Positions 47,440 to 56,626 of a stretch of DNA of 64,000 nt are shown here, in pieces; the first letter of the stretch is position 1; every line of letters starts with the position of its first letter. The DNA is from Hyphomonas sp. (lineage in GTDB: Bacteria > Pseudomonadota > Alphaproteobacteria > Caulobacterales > Hyphomonadaceae): positions 1 to 64,000 of the forward strand of contig NZ_JALHLS010000014.1 of NCBI RefSeq assembly GCF_022844445.1, in the 5' to 3' direction. A program made the position numbers and the translations under genes. A model generated the notes under the pieces. That model did no database searches. It saw nothing but the letters and a program-made list of their open reading frames with translations, and was not told the DNA's origin.

Positions 47440-48642
47440 ATGCCCGATCTGCCACCCCGCACCGGTCCGCTGACCGATCTGCGTGTCATCGAGCTCGGCC
47501 AGCTGATCGCCGGTCCGTTCTGCGGCCAGATCTTTGCCGACATGGGCGCCGACGTGATCAAGATCGAGCCGCCAGGGCAGGGCGATCCGTTACGCGAATG
47601 GGGCCGCGAGGGCTTTCCCCTATGGTGGTCGGTCGTCGCGCGCGGCAAGCGCTGCATCACGGCAAACCTGCGCGAAACAGAAGGCCAGGACATTGTCCGC
47701 CGCCTTGTCCGCGAAGCTGATTTCCTGCTCGAGAATTTCCGCCCCGGCACCCTCGAGAAATGGGGGCTGGGCTACGATGCGTTGAAGAAGATCAATCCTC
47801 GCCTCATCATGATCCGCGTTTCTGGCTATGGACAGACCGGCCCCTACGCTACGCGCGCGGGATACGCTTCTGTCGGCGAGGCGATGGGCGGCCTGCGCTA
47901 TGTCATGGGTGAGGCCGACCGCGTGCCGTCCCGCGCCGGCATCTCGCTGGGGGACAGTCTCGCCGGCCTCTACGCCGCGCTCGGCGCGCTCGCCGCGCTG
48001 CACCACCGCGAGAAGACCGGCGATGGCCAGATGATCGACGCAACAATCTACGAATCCGTGCTCTCGGTGATGGAAGCGCTCGTCCCGGAATACCAGTTCG
48101 AAGGCTACACGCGAGAGCGCTCCGGCTCGCTCCTGCCGAACATCGCGCCGTCGAACATCTATACTGGCACCGACGGGATGGTGATCATCGCGGCCAATCA
48201 GGACACTGTCTTCGCCCGCCTGTGCGAGGCCATCGGCCAGCCTGCCCTGAAAGACGATCCCGCCTACAAGACCCATGTCGCACGCGGCAGGAACCAGAAA
48301 GCTCTCGATGACCTCATCAGCCTCTGGACAGCGACCCGCACCATCGACGACATCGAGCGGACGATGATCGACAGCGGTGTTCCGGTCGGAAAAGTGTACC
48401 GCGCTGCCGACATGCTCACCGACCCGCACTACGCTGCCCGCGCCTCATTGACCCCGGTACCGAGCGAAAAATGGCCGGGCCTGATGCAGCAGAATGTCTT
48501 CCCGAAACTCTCCGCGACACCCGGCCACATCCGATGGGCCGGCCCAGCCGAACTTGGTGCGCACACGGAAGAAGTTCTGACCGAACTTCTCGACCTGACC
48601 CCCGAGCAGATCGCCAAGCTCCGGGCCAGCGGCATTGTCTGA
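47440..48642 (+). CDS. CaiB/BaiF family CoA-transferase
   Basis: A 400-residue family III CoA-transferase. The start IELGQLIAGPFCGQIFADMG and the catalytic Asp in ISLGDSLAGLYAALG are typical of formyl-CoA:oxalate and succinyl-CoA-type transferases rather than of racemases. GGAGG at 47428-47432 fixes the ATG at 47440. The acceptor acid is unknown. It stands between the diguanylate cyclase and the AbgT-type transporter. Confidence 0.88.
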   Translation: MPDLPPRTGPLTDLRVIELGQLIAGPFCGQIFADMGADVIKIEPPGQGDPLREWGREGFPLWWSVVARGKRCITANLRETEGQDIVRRLVREADFLLENFRPGTLEKWGLGYDALKKINPRLIMIRVSGYGQTGPYATRAGYASVGEAMGGLRYVMGEADRVPSRAGISLGDSLAGLYAALGALAALHHREKTGDGQMIDATIYESVLSVMEALVPEYQFEGYTRERSGSLLPNIAPSNIYTGTDGMVIIAANQDTVFARLCEAIGQPALKDDPAYKTHVARGRNQKALDDLISLWTATRTIDDIERTMIDSGVPVGKVYRAADMLTDPHYAARASLTPVPSEKWPGLMQQNVFPKLSATPGHIRWAGPAELGAHTEEVLTELLDLTPEQIAKLRASGIV

Positions 48643-48737
48643 TCTTCCCCGCTCTCCCGCAAGGCGGGAAAATGGTCGTCACTTCCGGCGCAGGTCGTTG
48701 GGCGCGCTTGTTGCACGTTGAGATTCCTGCTGGCGGG

Positions 48738-48783
48738 AAGACCCTCACCTCGCATTGCCGCGGCAGGGGGAGGCGAGGGTCTT
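48738..48783. repeat. Inverted repeat in the gap before the AbgT-type gene
   Basis: AAGACCCTC (48738-48746) and GAGGGTCTT (48775-48783) are perfect inverted copies around 28 bases rich in G and C. No T-run follows. It may be a leader structure or an operator for the transporter. Confidence 0.4.
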
Positions 48784-48925
48784 CATCAAACCACGCTGAT
48801 CCAAACAAGCCGGGCCGCTCCCGCGTCCGGCCAAAAAATGCGCCTCGCAGCCCAGCCCTTCAAAAAAGCTTGCCTTTCCAGCCGTAGTCCGGTCATTTCT
48901 GCCTCAAATCGACTGGAGGCGGCGA

Positions 48926-50545
48926 ATGACGGATGCACCGGCTGCGGCAACGCAGAAAGGGTTTCTCGGGATTGTAGAACGTGCGGGCAACAAACTGCCC
49001 GACCCGGTGTTTCTGTTCTTTTATCTCATCTTCATCCTGATGGGGATTTCAGCGATCGCCGCTGCTCTCGGCGTTTCTGCCATCCATCCCACCCAGGTCA
49101 ATGAAGACGGTTCTCCGGTCATCGTAGCCACCGCAAGCCTTCTTTCGGCGGCGAACCTTCAGCGCCTGTTCGTCGAAATGCCGGCGACGTTCACGCATTT
49201 CCATCCGCTCGGGTTTGTCCTGATCGTCATGCTCGGCGCCGGTGTCGCCGAACGCTCCGGCTTTTTTGCCAGCGGCATGCGGGCCGCCGTCCGCGGCGCG
49301 CCGAAGGCATTTCTGACGCCGGTCGTTGCCTTCATCGCCATGCTCTCGAACCACGCCTCCGATGCCGGATATGTGGTTCTGATTCCGCTAGCCGGAGTCC
49401 TCTATGCGGCGGCAGGGCGTCATCCGCTCGCCGGGATCGCCGCGGCTTTTGCCGGTGTATCCGGCGGCTTCTCCGCCAATATCACGCCGGGCCAGCTTGA
49501 CGCTCTGTTGCTCGGCATCACGCAGACCGCCGTTGATTCCTCCGGCATCGTGGAAAACTATTCGGTCAATATCGCCGGCAACTGGTGGTTTATCATCGGT
49601 CTGACGTTCGTGTTCCTCCCGGTCATCTGGTTTGTGACTGACCGGATTATCGAGCCACGCCTTGGTGCCTGGCAGGCCGGGCCGGAACATGCCGCTCAGT
49701 TCGCCGAGAGCGAGAAGCCGCTGGACGCCGGTCAGAGTCGCGGCCTCGCGATGGCAGGCCTCGCGACGCTGGGCGTCGTGGCGCTGTGGATTTTCCTCAC
49801 GATCGGACCGGGCACGCCGCTGATCAATGAAGCGGCCTGCGCGCCGGGCACTGTCGAGGCGGGCATCTGTTCAGTGCACCTGACGCTCGATCCCTTCTAC
49901 AAGTCCCTCGTCGCCGCTTTCTTCCTCGTCTTCCTCTTTGCGGGCTGGGCGTATGGCGCCAGTGCCGGCACGATCAGGAACCACCGCGATCTCGTCGGCA
50001 TGATGGCTGAAGGGATGAAGGAGATGGGTTACTATCTGGTGCTCGCCTTTGCGGTGTCGCACTTCGTGGCGATGTTCAACTGGTCAAACCTCGGCTTGAT
50101 CGGAGCAGTTCATGGGGCTAGCGCAATCAGCGAAAGCGGTTTGCCCCTCTGGGCTATCATCTGCATCACGATCCTTTTCACGGCGTTCCTGAACCTCTTC
50201 GTCGGATCGGCCAGCGCCAAGTGGGCCCTGCTCGCGCCAATCCTTGTTCCGATGCTGATGCTGCTGGGTGTCAGTCCGGAAGGGACGACTGCGGCCTACC
50301 GGGTAGGTGATGGCGCAACCAACATCATTACGCCTTTGATGGTCTACTTCCCGTTGATCCTGATCTTCTGTCAGCGTTGGGTAAAGTCCTTCGGACTCGG
50401 CAGTCTGACCGCGCTGATGCTGCCATACTCGCTGTGGCTTCTGGTGTCGGGAGGGTTGATGACCGTGGTTTGGTTCATGCTGGAGCTTCCGCTCGGTCCC
50501 GGCGCATCGGTCCTTTATGCCCTGCCGGAAATAGCAACGCCCTGA
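48926..50545 (+). CDS. AbgT family transporter
   Basis: A 539-residue inner-membrane protein with about 11 hydrophobic segments. The AbgT family pattern is clear: GFLGIVERAGNKLPDPVFLFFYL at the start, ERSGFFASGMR, SNHASDAGYVVLIPLAG and GNWWFIIGL. Known members include the p-aminobenzoyl-glutamate carrier AbgT and the sulfonamide exporter MtrF. Either aminobenzoyl-glutamate uptake or sulfonamide export is possible; the sequence alone does not decide. No abgA or abgB hydrolase genes are nearby. Confidence 0.92.
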   Translation: MTDAPAAATQKGFLGIVERAGNKLPDPVFLFFYLIFILMGISAIAAALGVSAIHPTQVNEDGSPVIVATASLLSAANLQRLFVEMPATFTHFHPLGFVLIVMLGAGVAERSGFFASGMRAAVRGAPKAFLTPVVAFIAMLSNHASDAGYVVLIPLAGVLYAAAGRHPLAGIAAAFAGVSGGFSANITPGQLDALLLGITQTAVDSSGIVENYSVNIAGNWWFIIGLTFVFLPVIWFVTDRIIEPRLGAWQAGPEHAAQFAESEKPLDAGQSRGLAMAGLATLGVVALWIFLTIGPGTPLINEAACAPGTVEAGICSVHLTLDPFYKSLVAAFFLVFLFAGWAYGASAGTIRNHRDLVGMMAEGMKEMGYYLVLAFAVSHFVAMFNWSNLGLIGAVHGASAISESGLPLWAIICITILFTAFLNLFVGSASAKWALLAPILVPMLMLLGVSPEGTTAAYRVGDGATNIITPLMVYFPLILIFCQRWVKSFGLGSLTALMLPYSLWLLVSGGLMTVVWFMLELPLGPGASVLYALPEIATP

Positions 50546-50644
50546 TTCCATTTCCGCGGCGTGTGTTGCCGGGAGGGGATTTGCAATTGCCCTGCGGAGG
50601 AGTAGGGGACTGACGCTGATCAGTCCTTAGAGGGGGGTTATGTC

Positions 50645-51997
50645 ATGCATTCGCTTACCGTTCCGGCACGTTCGAGCGCCGTGGGTTTTGTAGTGCGCGC
50701 AGTGGCAATCGCCACCGGCGCACTGTCCGTCGCGCTTCCGGCGCTGGCCGAAGGGGCGGCAGGTCCGCTCGCGGGCGCCGTGCCCACGCATGTCGGGCCG
50801 GTCCCTGTCGACTTCATCCTGTTTGCCCTGACGCTGCTCGGGGTCGCGGTTTTTCACCACCGCGTTTTCACCGTTGCCGTTACCGGCCTGTCGGCGATCC
50901 TCGCCTGGAAATTCCTGGTGCCCGGTTTCAAGCACGGCGCTGGTTTTGAAGGGCTGACGGCCCACATGAGCCATGAATGGGTGGTCCTGGCTAACCTGTT
51001 CCTGCTGCTCCTCGGCTTTGCGGTCCTATCGCGCCACTTCGAAACCTCGAACGTGCCGGAAAAGATCCCTGCGATTCTGCCGGACAATTGGCTCGGCGGT
51101 GTCGTACTGCTCGGGCTCATCTTCGTGCTGTCCAGCTTCCTCGACAACATTGCCGCCGCTATGATCGGCGGCATCGTTGCCAAGCACGTCTTTGAGGACA
51201 GGGTCCATATCGGTTACATTGCGGCGATCGTGGCCGCCTCAAATGCGGGCGGTGCCGGCTCGGTCGTGGGTGACACGACGACCACGATGATGTGGATCGA
51301 CGGCGTCAGCCCGCTTGATGTTCTGCACGCCTATGTCGCCTCGTTCGTGGCCCTTGCAATCATCTCGGTACCCGCCTCGCTGGCGCAGCAGAAGTACCAG
51401 CCGATCCAGGCGCGGGCCGATGCAAGTGTGTCGGTCGACTGGGGGCGGGTGTTCATTGTCGTCGCCATCCTTGCGACCGCCATCGGCTCGAACGTGGCCG
51501 CGAACCTTTATGCGCCGCACCTGCTCGACATGCTCCCGGTCATCGGCCTCGGTGTCTGGCTCGCGATCATCGTGACCGCTCTGCTTCGCAAACCGGATTG
51601 GAGCATCGTCTCCTCTTCGCTGAAGGGAACGCTATTCCTGCTTTGCCTCGTGATGTCGGCCTCGCTGATGCCGGTCGAAAGCCTGCCGCCCGCAAGCTGG
51701 CAGAGCACGATGGGTCTCGGCTTCGTCTCGGCCGTGTTCGACAACATTCCGCTGACGGCGCTCGCGCTGGCGCAGGGCGGCTATGACTGGGGCATGCTCG
51801 CCTTCGCGGTTGGCTTCGGTGGCTCGATGATGTGGTTCGGCTCGTCGGCCGGTGTCGCCATCACCAACATTTTCCCGGATGCCAAGTCCGTGTGGAAATG
51901 GGTGACGCAGGGCTGGTTCGTGATCGTCGCCTACATTGTCGGCTTCATGGTGCTGTACCTGGTGCTCGGCTGGCACCCCCACGCCCCGCACACCTAG
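50645..51997 (+). CDS. Ion transporter superfamily protein, NhaD/CitM-like
   Basis: A 450-residue membrane protein with about 11 segments and an unusual cleavable-looking hydrophobic start. The segments SSFLDNIAAAMIGGIVAK and ASNAGGAGSVVGDTTTTMMW carry the Asp/Asn-rich half-helix motifs of the NhaD-like Na+/H+ antiporters and related ion-transporter families. A matching repeat, VFDNIPLTALALAQGG, follows in the second half. Sodium/proton exchange is the best guess; a citrate-type or arsenite-type substrate cannot be excluded. A terminator follows. Confidence 0.85.
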   Translation: MHSLTVPARSSAVGFVVRAVAIATGALSVALPALAEGAAGPLAGAVPTHVGPVPVDFILFALTLLGVAVFHHRVFTVAVTGLSAILAWKFLVPGFKHGAGFEGLTAHMSHEWVVLANLFLLLLGFAVLSRHFETSNVPEKIPAILPDNWLGGVVLLGLIFVLSSFLDNIAAAMIGGIVAKHVFEDRVHIGYIAAIVAASNAGGAGSVVGDTTTTMMWIDGVSPLDVLHAYVASFVALAIISVPASLAQQKYQPIQARADASVSVDWGRVFIVVAILATAIGSNVAANLYAPHLLDMLPVIGLGVWLAIIVTALLRKPDWSIVSSSLKGTLFLLCLVMSASLMPVESLPPASWQSTMGLGFVSAVFDNIPLTALALAQGGYDWGMLAFAVGFGGSMMWFGSSAGVAITNIFPDAKSVWKWVTQGWFVIVAYIVGFMVLYLVLGWHPHAPHT

Positions 51998-52019
51998 GTC
52001 AGATCGGCCTGAAAAGAAT

Positions 52020-52049
52020 TGGCCCGCCCCGGGAAACCGGGGCGGGCCA
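52020..52049. terminator. Bidirectional terminator between convergent genes
   Basis: A perfect 13-bp stem (TGGCCCGCCCCGG / CCGGGGCGGGCCA) closes on a GAAA tetraloop. A-rich bases precede it and T-containing bases follow, so it can serve both the transporter gene and the mlaC gene on the other strand. Confidence 0.8.
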
Positions 52050-52076
52050 TTCATATGGGCCCAGGGAGGCTTGCGC

Positions 52077-52703
52077 TTAGCTGCGTGATTTCGATTTCAG
52101 GTCTGCCGTCATCGATTCGATCTTCTTGATAAGTGCGTCGGCTGAGCCGTTGTTCTTGTCGAGCAGGGCGATGAACTGGGCGCGCTGTTCGATGGCCAGC
52201 CAGATCAGGTTGCCGTCAAGGTTCAGGGCCACGTCGACAACCTTGTAGCTGCCTTCCTTGCCCTGGACGCGCCAGCGTACGTCCATGTCGGTGCCGTCCT
52301 GACGCTTGATCACCGTGTTCACGATCGAGTCCGTTTCCGAACGGTCGACCGAGTTTTTTACTTCCACAGCTTCACCGCGGTAGGCGTCCAACTCGTACTC
52401 ATAGACGGTCAGCGCGTAGGTGCGAAACGCCTTGCGGTAGCGCGTCAGTTCGGCCTCGGTGAAGCGGCGACTGTACTTGCCGATCACGAAGTTAGACACC
52501 GCGTCGAGATTGGTGAACTTGTCCATGTACGTGCTGAAGGCCGCGGTGCGCTCGGCAGCGGTCAGCTTGGGGTTGTTCAGCGACTTCAGCACCTCGCTGG
52601 CATTCTTCTGGACATAGGCCTCGGTGCGCGCATCTGCGAAAACCGGCAGCGCACTGGCAAGCAGGAATGATGCGGCGAGGGTGGAACGAAGAAGGGTCTT
52701 CAC
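52077..52703 (-). CDS. mlaC: MlaC family phospholipid-binding periplasmic protein
   Basis: A 208-residue exported protein (signal peptide ending near PVFA). The body follows the MlaC/Ttg2D pattern: EAYVQKNASEVLKSL, FVIGKYSRRFTEAELTRYRKAFR and YKVVDVALNLDGNLI. MlaC shuttles phospholipids between the outer-membrane MlaA complex and the inner-membrane MlaFEDB transporter. The start is a GTG at 52703 with AGGAG 8 bases upstream. It lies 31 bases after mlaA. The MlaFEDB genes are not in the window. Confidence 0.92.
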   Translation of the reverse strand: MKTLLRSTLAASFLLASALPVFADARTEAYVQKNASEVLKSLNNPKLTAAERTAAFSTYMDKFTNLDAVSNFVIGKYSRRFTEAELTRYRKAFRTYALTVYEYELDAYRGEAVEVKNSVDRSETDSIVNTVIKRQDGTDMDVRWRVQGKEGSYKVVDVALNLDGNLIWLAIEQRAQFIALLDKNNGSADALIKKIESMTADLKSKSRS

Positions 52704-52734
52704 GTGGATAACTCCTGTTACAGGCCGGCGCCGA

Positions 52735-53490
52735 TTACTCTTCAAATTCGTCAAAATCCGGGAGGTCTTCGTACGCCGCATCCTCATCGACCTTGCCATT
52801 AGCAATGGCAGCCTGACGCTGAGATGAATAAATTCGCCGAAGAGCGATATATGGTTCCGGCTGGGCGTTGAGCGTGTCGATCTGCTCATCGAAGGCCACA
52901 CGGGCGTTCAGGCCGCCGATAACCCCCATCCCGACCCTAAAGGCGAGGTCAGTATCGCTGTCATTATCGATCTGCACCCAGGTCAGGGGGTCAATGGCCC
53001 GGTCAACGCCGGTGCCGATCAGATCCCGGGGGGTGGTAGGACCGAGCAGCGGCATCACGAGGAAGGGGCCGCTATCGACCCCCCAAACGGCTAGTGTCTG
53101 CCCGAAATCCTCTGTGTGGCGCTCGAGGCCGAAATGATTGGCCGCGTCCCAGAGGCCGAGAAGGCCGACGGTGGTATTAATGCCGAACCGGGCAAACGTA
53201 TTGCCGGCCCGGGAGGGTTCCGCCTGCAGCACATCGTTCGCAAGGATGATCGGCGAGCGCAGGTTGCTGAGGAAATCGCCCACCCGGTCGCGCGCAAACT
53301 CCGGCGTAACCGTCTTATAGGCGTCGGCCGCGGGGCCGAGAGCGTATTTGTCCACGCCGTTGTTGAAGGCGAACATCTTGCGATTGAACCCTTCATATGG
53401 GTCCGCTATCTCGCCCGGCGCTGGAGCCGGAGCGGTAGCGCAAGCGGTAATGGCGAGCGATGCCAGTGCGGCGCCTGCAGGCATTTTCAT
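52735..53490 (-). CDS. mlaA: MlaA (VacJ) outer-membrane lipoprotein
   Basis: A 251-residue lipoprotein (lipobox ITAC near residue 17). The MlaA/VacJ domain starts at DPYEGFNRKMFAFNN, with NTTVGLLGLWD, RHTEDFGQTLAVWGV and the GPTTPRDLIGTGVD stretch. MlaA removes phospholipid from the outer leaflet of the outer membrane and passes it to MlaC. The C-terminal tail is acidic and disordered. It leads the mlaA-mlaC pair and is divergent from the met operon. Confidence 0.94.
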   Translation of the reverse strand: MKMPAGAALASLAITACATAPAPAPGEIADPYEGFNRKMFAFNNGVDKYALGPAADAYKTVTPEFARDRVGDFLSNLRSPIILANDVLQAEPSRAGNTFARFGINTTVGLLGLWDAANHFGLERHTEDFGQTLAVWGVDSGPFLVMPLLGPTTPRDLIGTGVDRAIDPLTWVQIDNDSDTDLAFRVGMGVIGGLNARVAFDEQIDTLNAQPEPYIALRRIYSSQRQAAIANGKVDEDAAYEDLPDFDEFEE

Positions 53491-53648
53491 CAGAACACTT
53501 CCCGATATTTAGACGATAAATGGAGCGAATGTTGAAAAGGTTCAACGGGTCCGGACAAGTTGTACGGCGTCAGCGTAGCTTTGACGCAACACTGTTTAGA
53601 ATGTCTGATTGGACCAAGGGTTCCTGCAGGCGACTTGGTAGTTGCCAA

Positions 53649-53674
53649 ATCATATAAATGAATGTTTATATGAT
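53649..53674 (+). promoter_or_regulatory. Palindrome at the start of the ArsR-methyltransferase gene; candidate auto-operator
   Basis: ATCATATAAA (53649-53658) and TTTATATGAT (53665-53674) are perfect inverted copies with a 6-base spacer. AT-rich palindromes of this size are typical ArsR-family sites. The element covers two of the three possible start codons, so the regulator would sit on its own promoter and initiation region. A -10-like TATGAT lies inside the right arm. Confidence 0.7.
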
Positions 53675-53678
53675 CTCG

Positions 53679-54653
53679 ATGACAAGCTTTGATGATCTTC
53701 TGGAAAAGCTGAAGGCCGCAGGCGAGCCAACGCGGCTGCGACTGTTGGCGTTGCTGCGCGACAACGACCTGTCGGTGGGCGAATTGGTACAGGTTCTGGA
53801 GCAGAGCCAGCCGCGCTTGTCGCACCACCTAAAGGCGCTCTCAGAAGCGGGCCTTGCCGAACGCCTGCCGGAAGGCGCATTCGTTTTTTACCGAGCCGCG
53901 CGCTCCGGGCCGGGCCTCGCATTCCTCAACCATCTGTTCTCGCAGACCAGTCATGATGCGGAAGAATTCCGCGCGGACCGGGACAAACTGCGCGAAGTGA
54001 TTCTCGCGCGCGCAGAGTCTGCAGAGGCCTACTTCTCGAGCATTGCCGAGACCTGGGATTCACTGCGGGCCCTGCATTTTCCGAATGAGGCCATCGAGGA
54101 CACGCTGCTGGACCTTGCCGGGAGCGGGCCTTACCGCCGCGTGGTCGACTTCGGCACGGGTACGGGGCGGATGCTGCTCCTGTTTTCCGGCCTGGCCTCC
54201 GAGGCCGAAGGCATCGATTTCAGCCACCGGATGCTGACAGTGGCGCGCGCCAATCTGGAGCGTGCTGGCGTCAGCAACAGCCGGGTGCGCTTTGGCGACG
54301 TGACGGCGGCGCCGTTCGAGGACGCTTCGGCCGATCTCGTGATCGTGCACCAGGTGCTGCATTACCTCGACACACCGGGCGACGCGATTGCAGAGGCCGC
54401 GCGCGTGCTGGTGCCCGGCGGCAAGCTGCTGGTGATCGACTTTGCGCCGCACGATCTTGAATTCCTGCGCGCCGAGCATGGCCACCGCCGCTTGGGCGTG
54501 CGCCATGATGCGCTGGCGGAGTGGGCCGGTCAGGCGGGCTTGAATCTTGAGGCGCCACGCTCGTTCGATCCGCCGAAGACAGGTGCGCCAGGCCTTACAG
54601 TCAATATTTGGCGGGCAACCAAGCCCGCCCTTTCCCGAGCGAGGGCGGCATGA
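53679..54653 (+). CDS. ArsR-family regulator fused to a SAM-dependent methyltransferase domain
   Basis: A 324-residue fusion. Residues 1-90 form a winged-helix ArsR domain (AGEPTRLRLLALL and QSQPRLSHHLKALSEAGL as the recognition helix) without metal-binding cysteines. Residues 120-310 form a methyltransferase fold, with motif I VVDFGTGTGRMLLLF and the VHQVLHYLDTPG segment. Such fusions next to metF and metH are proposed to sense SAM or SAH and control methionine genes (SahR-type). The start at 53679 was chosen because the operator covers the earlier ATGs; a leaderless message is possible. It overlaps metF by 4 bases. Confidence 0.85.
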   Translation: MTSFDDLLEKLKAAGEPTRLRLLALLRDNDLSVGELVQVLEQSQPRLSHHLKALSEAGLAERLPEGAFVFYRAARSGPGLAFLNHLFSQTSHDAEEFRADRDKLREVILARAESAEAYFSSIAETWDSLRALHFPNEAIEDTLLDLAGSGPYRRVVDFGTGTGRMLLLFSGLASEAEGIDFSHRMLTVARANLERAGVSNSRVRFGDVTAAPFEDASADLVIVHQVLHYLDTPGDAIAEAARVLVPGGKLLVIDFAPHDLEFLRAEHGHRRLGVRHDALAEWAGQAGLNLEAPRSFDPPKTGAPGLTVNIWRATKPALSRARAA

Positions 54654-55564
54654 TCCGTACACTGAACCAGGCCGACCGGAACGCAGAGCCGCTGCGCGTG
54701 TCGTTCGAATTCTTTCCGCCGAAGAGCGAAGGCATGTCAACACGCCTTTGGGACACGATCAAGAGGCTGGAGCCAATGGCGCCGGACTTCGTGTCGGTGA
54801 CTTATGGCGCGGGCGGCTCGACGCGCGAGCGGACGCACGACACCGTTCGCCGTATCGCTTCCGAGACGACACTGCGCCCGGCAGCGCACCTCACCTGCGT
54901 CGGCGCAACCAAGGAAGAAGTGCTCGCGATTGCCGAAGAATACTGGCAGGCAGGCGTTAAGCACATTGTGGCGTTACGCGGCGATCCGCCGGCGGGGATG
55001 GGCGCAAAGTATGAGGCGCATCCTGGTGGTTTTCTCGATTCGGTCGATCTCATTCGCGGGCTGAGAGCCCACCGGCCGGAATTGGGCAAGTGTTTCGAGA
55101 TTTCGGTCTCCTGCTATCCGGAACTACATCCGGAGAATAGGGGCTGGGACGCGGAAATCGCTTACCTGAAGGCGAAGCAGGACGCGGGCGCGGACCGCGC
55201 CATCACGCAATTCTTCTTTGAGCCGGAAGTCTATTTCGCGTTCCTCGACCGTGCGCGGGCGGGCGGCGTGACGCTGCCGATTGTTCCCGGCATCATGCTG
55301 CAGCCGAACTTTACCGGCCTGAAGCGCATCTCGGCACTGTGCGGCGCGAGTGTGCCGCACTGGTTGGAGCGGCTCTATGAAGGCCTCGAGGAAGATGACG
55401 AGACGCGTGACCTCGTGACTGCGACGGTGGCGGCGGAGCTTTGTCACAAGCTGCACGAGCGAGGCGTGCGCGACTTCCATTTTTACACGCTGAACCGAGC
55501 GAGCCTTGCGCTGTCAACCTGCCGGCTTCTCGGCCTGAAGCCCCAACCCGCAAAGGCGGCCTGA
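54650..55564 (+). CDS. metF: Methylenetetrahydrofolate reductase
   Basis: A 304-residue FAD enzyme reducing 5,10-methylene-THF to 5-methyl-THF, the methyl donor for MetH. The opening VSFEFFPPKSEGM, then the FVSVTYGAGGSTRERT loop, VALRGDPPAGMG, SVSCYPELHPE, and ITQFFFEPEVYFAFLDRA are diagnostic. The start at 54650 overlaps the previous stop and has GAGGG close by. It is 3 bases from metH part 1. Confidence 0.96.
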   Translation: MIRTLNQADRNAEPLRVSFEFFPPKSEGMSTRLWDTIKRLEPMAPDFVSVTYGAGGSTRERTHDTVRRIASETTLRPAAHLTCVGATKEEVLAIAEEYWQAGVKHIVALRGDPPAGMGAKYEAHPGGFLDSVDLIRGLRAHRPELGKCFEISVSCYPELHPENRGWDAEIAYLKAKQDAGADRAITQFFFEPEVYFAFLDRARAGGVTLPIVPGIMLQPNFTGLKRISALCGASVPHWLERLYEGLEEDDETRDLVTATVAAELCHKLHERGVRDFHFYTLNRASLALSTCRLLGLKPQPAKAA

Positions 55565-55567
55565 CCC

Positions 55568-56626
55568 ATGGACGTAAAGACACGTCTCTCGAAACTCGAA
55601 GCCGATGCGGCCAAGCGCATCCTGATCCTCGACGGCGCGATGGGTACGATGATCCAGACCTGGTCGCTCACGGAGGAAGATTTCCGTGGGCAGAGGTTTG
55701 CCGGCTGGGCCTCGCCGTTGCGCGGGAACAATGACCTGCTGAACCTGACGCGGCCGGACATCATTGCGGCGATTCACGCGCAGTACTTTGAGGCGGGCGC
55801 CGATTTCGTCGAGACAAACACGTTTAGTGCGACAACCATCGCGATGGCGGATTACCGGATGGAGGCCCTCGCCGACGAGATCGCCGCAGAAGGCGCCCGG
55901 GTCGCGCGCGAGGTGGCGGACAAGCTGGAAGCACGCGACGGCAAGCCGCGCGGCGTGCTCGGTGCCATCGGACCGACAAACAAGACGTTGTCGCTGTCGC
56001 CGAAAGTAAGCGATCCAGGCTACCGGGACGTAACGTTCGACCAGGTCCGGGACGCATACTACGCGCAGGCCAGGGCGATGGCGCCGCACATCGACATGTT
56101 CCTGATCGAGACGGTTTTCGACACGCTGAACGCCAAGGCGGCGATCAAGGCGGTGATTGACCTTCGCGAGAAAGAAGGCGTTGACCTGCCGGTCATCTTG
56201 TCAGGTACGATCACGGATGCATCGGGCAGGACCCTCAGTGGCCAGACGGCCGAAGCTTTCTGGAACTCCGTACGCCATGCGCGCCCTTGGGCTATAGGGC
56301 TCAACTGTGCACTTGGCGCAGATCTGATGCGCCAGCACATCGCCGCGATTTCGCGCGTTGCGGACACGCGCGTGATTGCCTATCCGAATGCCGGCCTGCC
56401 GAACGCTTTCGGCGCCTATGACGAGACGCCGGACCAGACGGCCGCGCATCTTGGCGAATGGGCAAACAGTGGCCTCGTCAACGTGCTCGGCGGCTGCTGT
56501 GGTACGACGCCGGCGCACATCTCGGCAATTGCTGGCGCAGCCAAGGGCAAGGCCCCGCGCAAGGTCCCGGCGCTGAAACCGGCGCTGCGCTTGTCGGGAC
56601 TCGAGCCGTTTGAAGTGGCGTCGTGA
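55568..56626 (+). CDS. metH: Methionine synthase, homocysteine-binding N-terminal module as a separate protein
   Basis: A 352-residue protein equal to the first module of cobalamin-dependent MetH. It begins ILILDGAMGTMIQTW and keeps the zinc ligands: C247 (LNCALGA) and C310/C311 (GGCCGTTPAH). It binds and activates homocysteine. In this genome the rest of MetH is a separate gene two positions down; alphaproteobacteria often carry this split. Its TGA overlaps the ATG of the GGCT-like gene by one base. Confidence 0.94.
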   Translation: MDVKTRLSKLEADAAKRILILDGAMGTMIQTWSLTEEDFRGQRFAGWASPLRGNNDLLNLTRPDIIAAIHAQYFEAGADFVETNTFSATTIAMADYRMEALADEIAAEGARVAREVADKLEARDGKPRGVLGAIGPTNKTLSLSPKVSDPGYRDVTFDQVRDAYYAQARAMAPHIDMFLIETVFDTLNAKAAIKAVIDLREKEGVDLPVILSGTITDASGRTLSGQTAEAFWNSVRHARPWAIGLNCALGADLMRQHIAAISRVADTRVIAYPNAGLPNAFGAYDETPDQTAAHLGEWANSGLVNVLGGCCGTTPAHISAIAGAAKGKAPRKVPALKPALRLSGLEPFEVAS

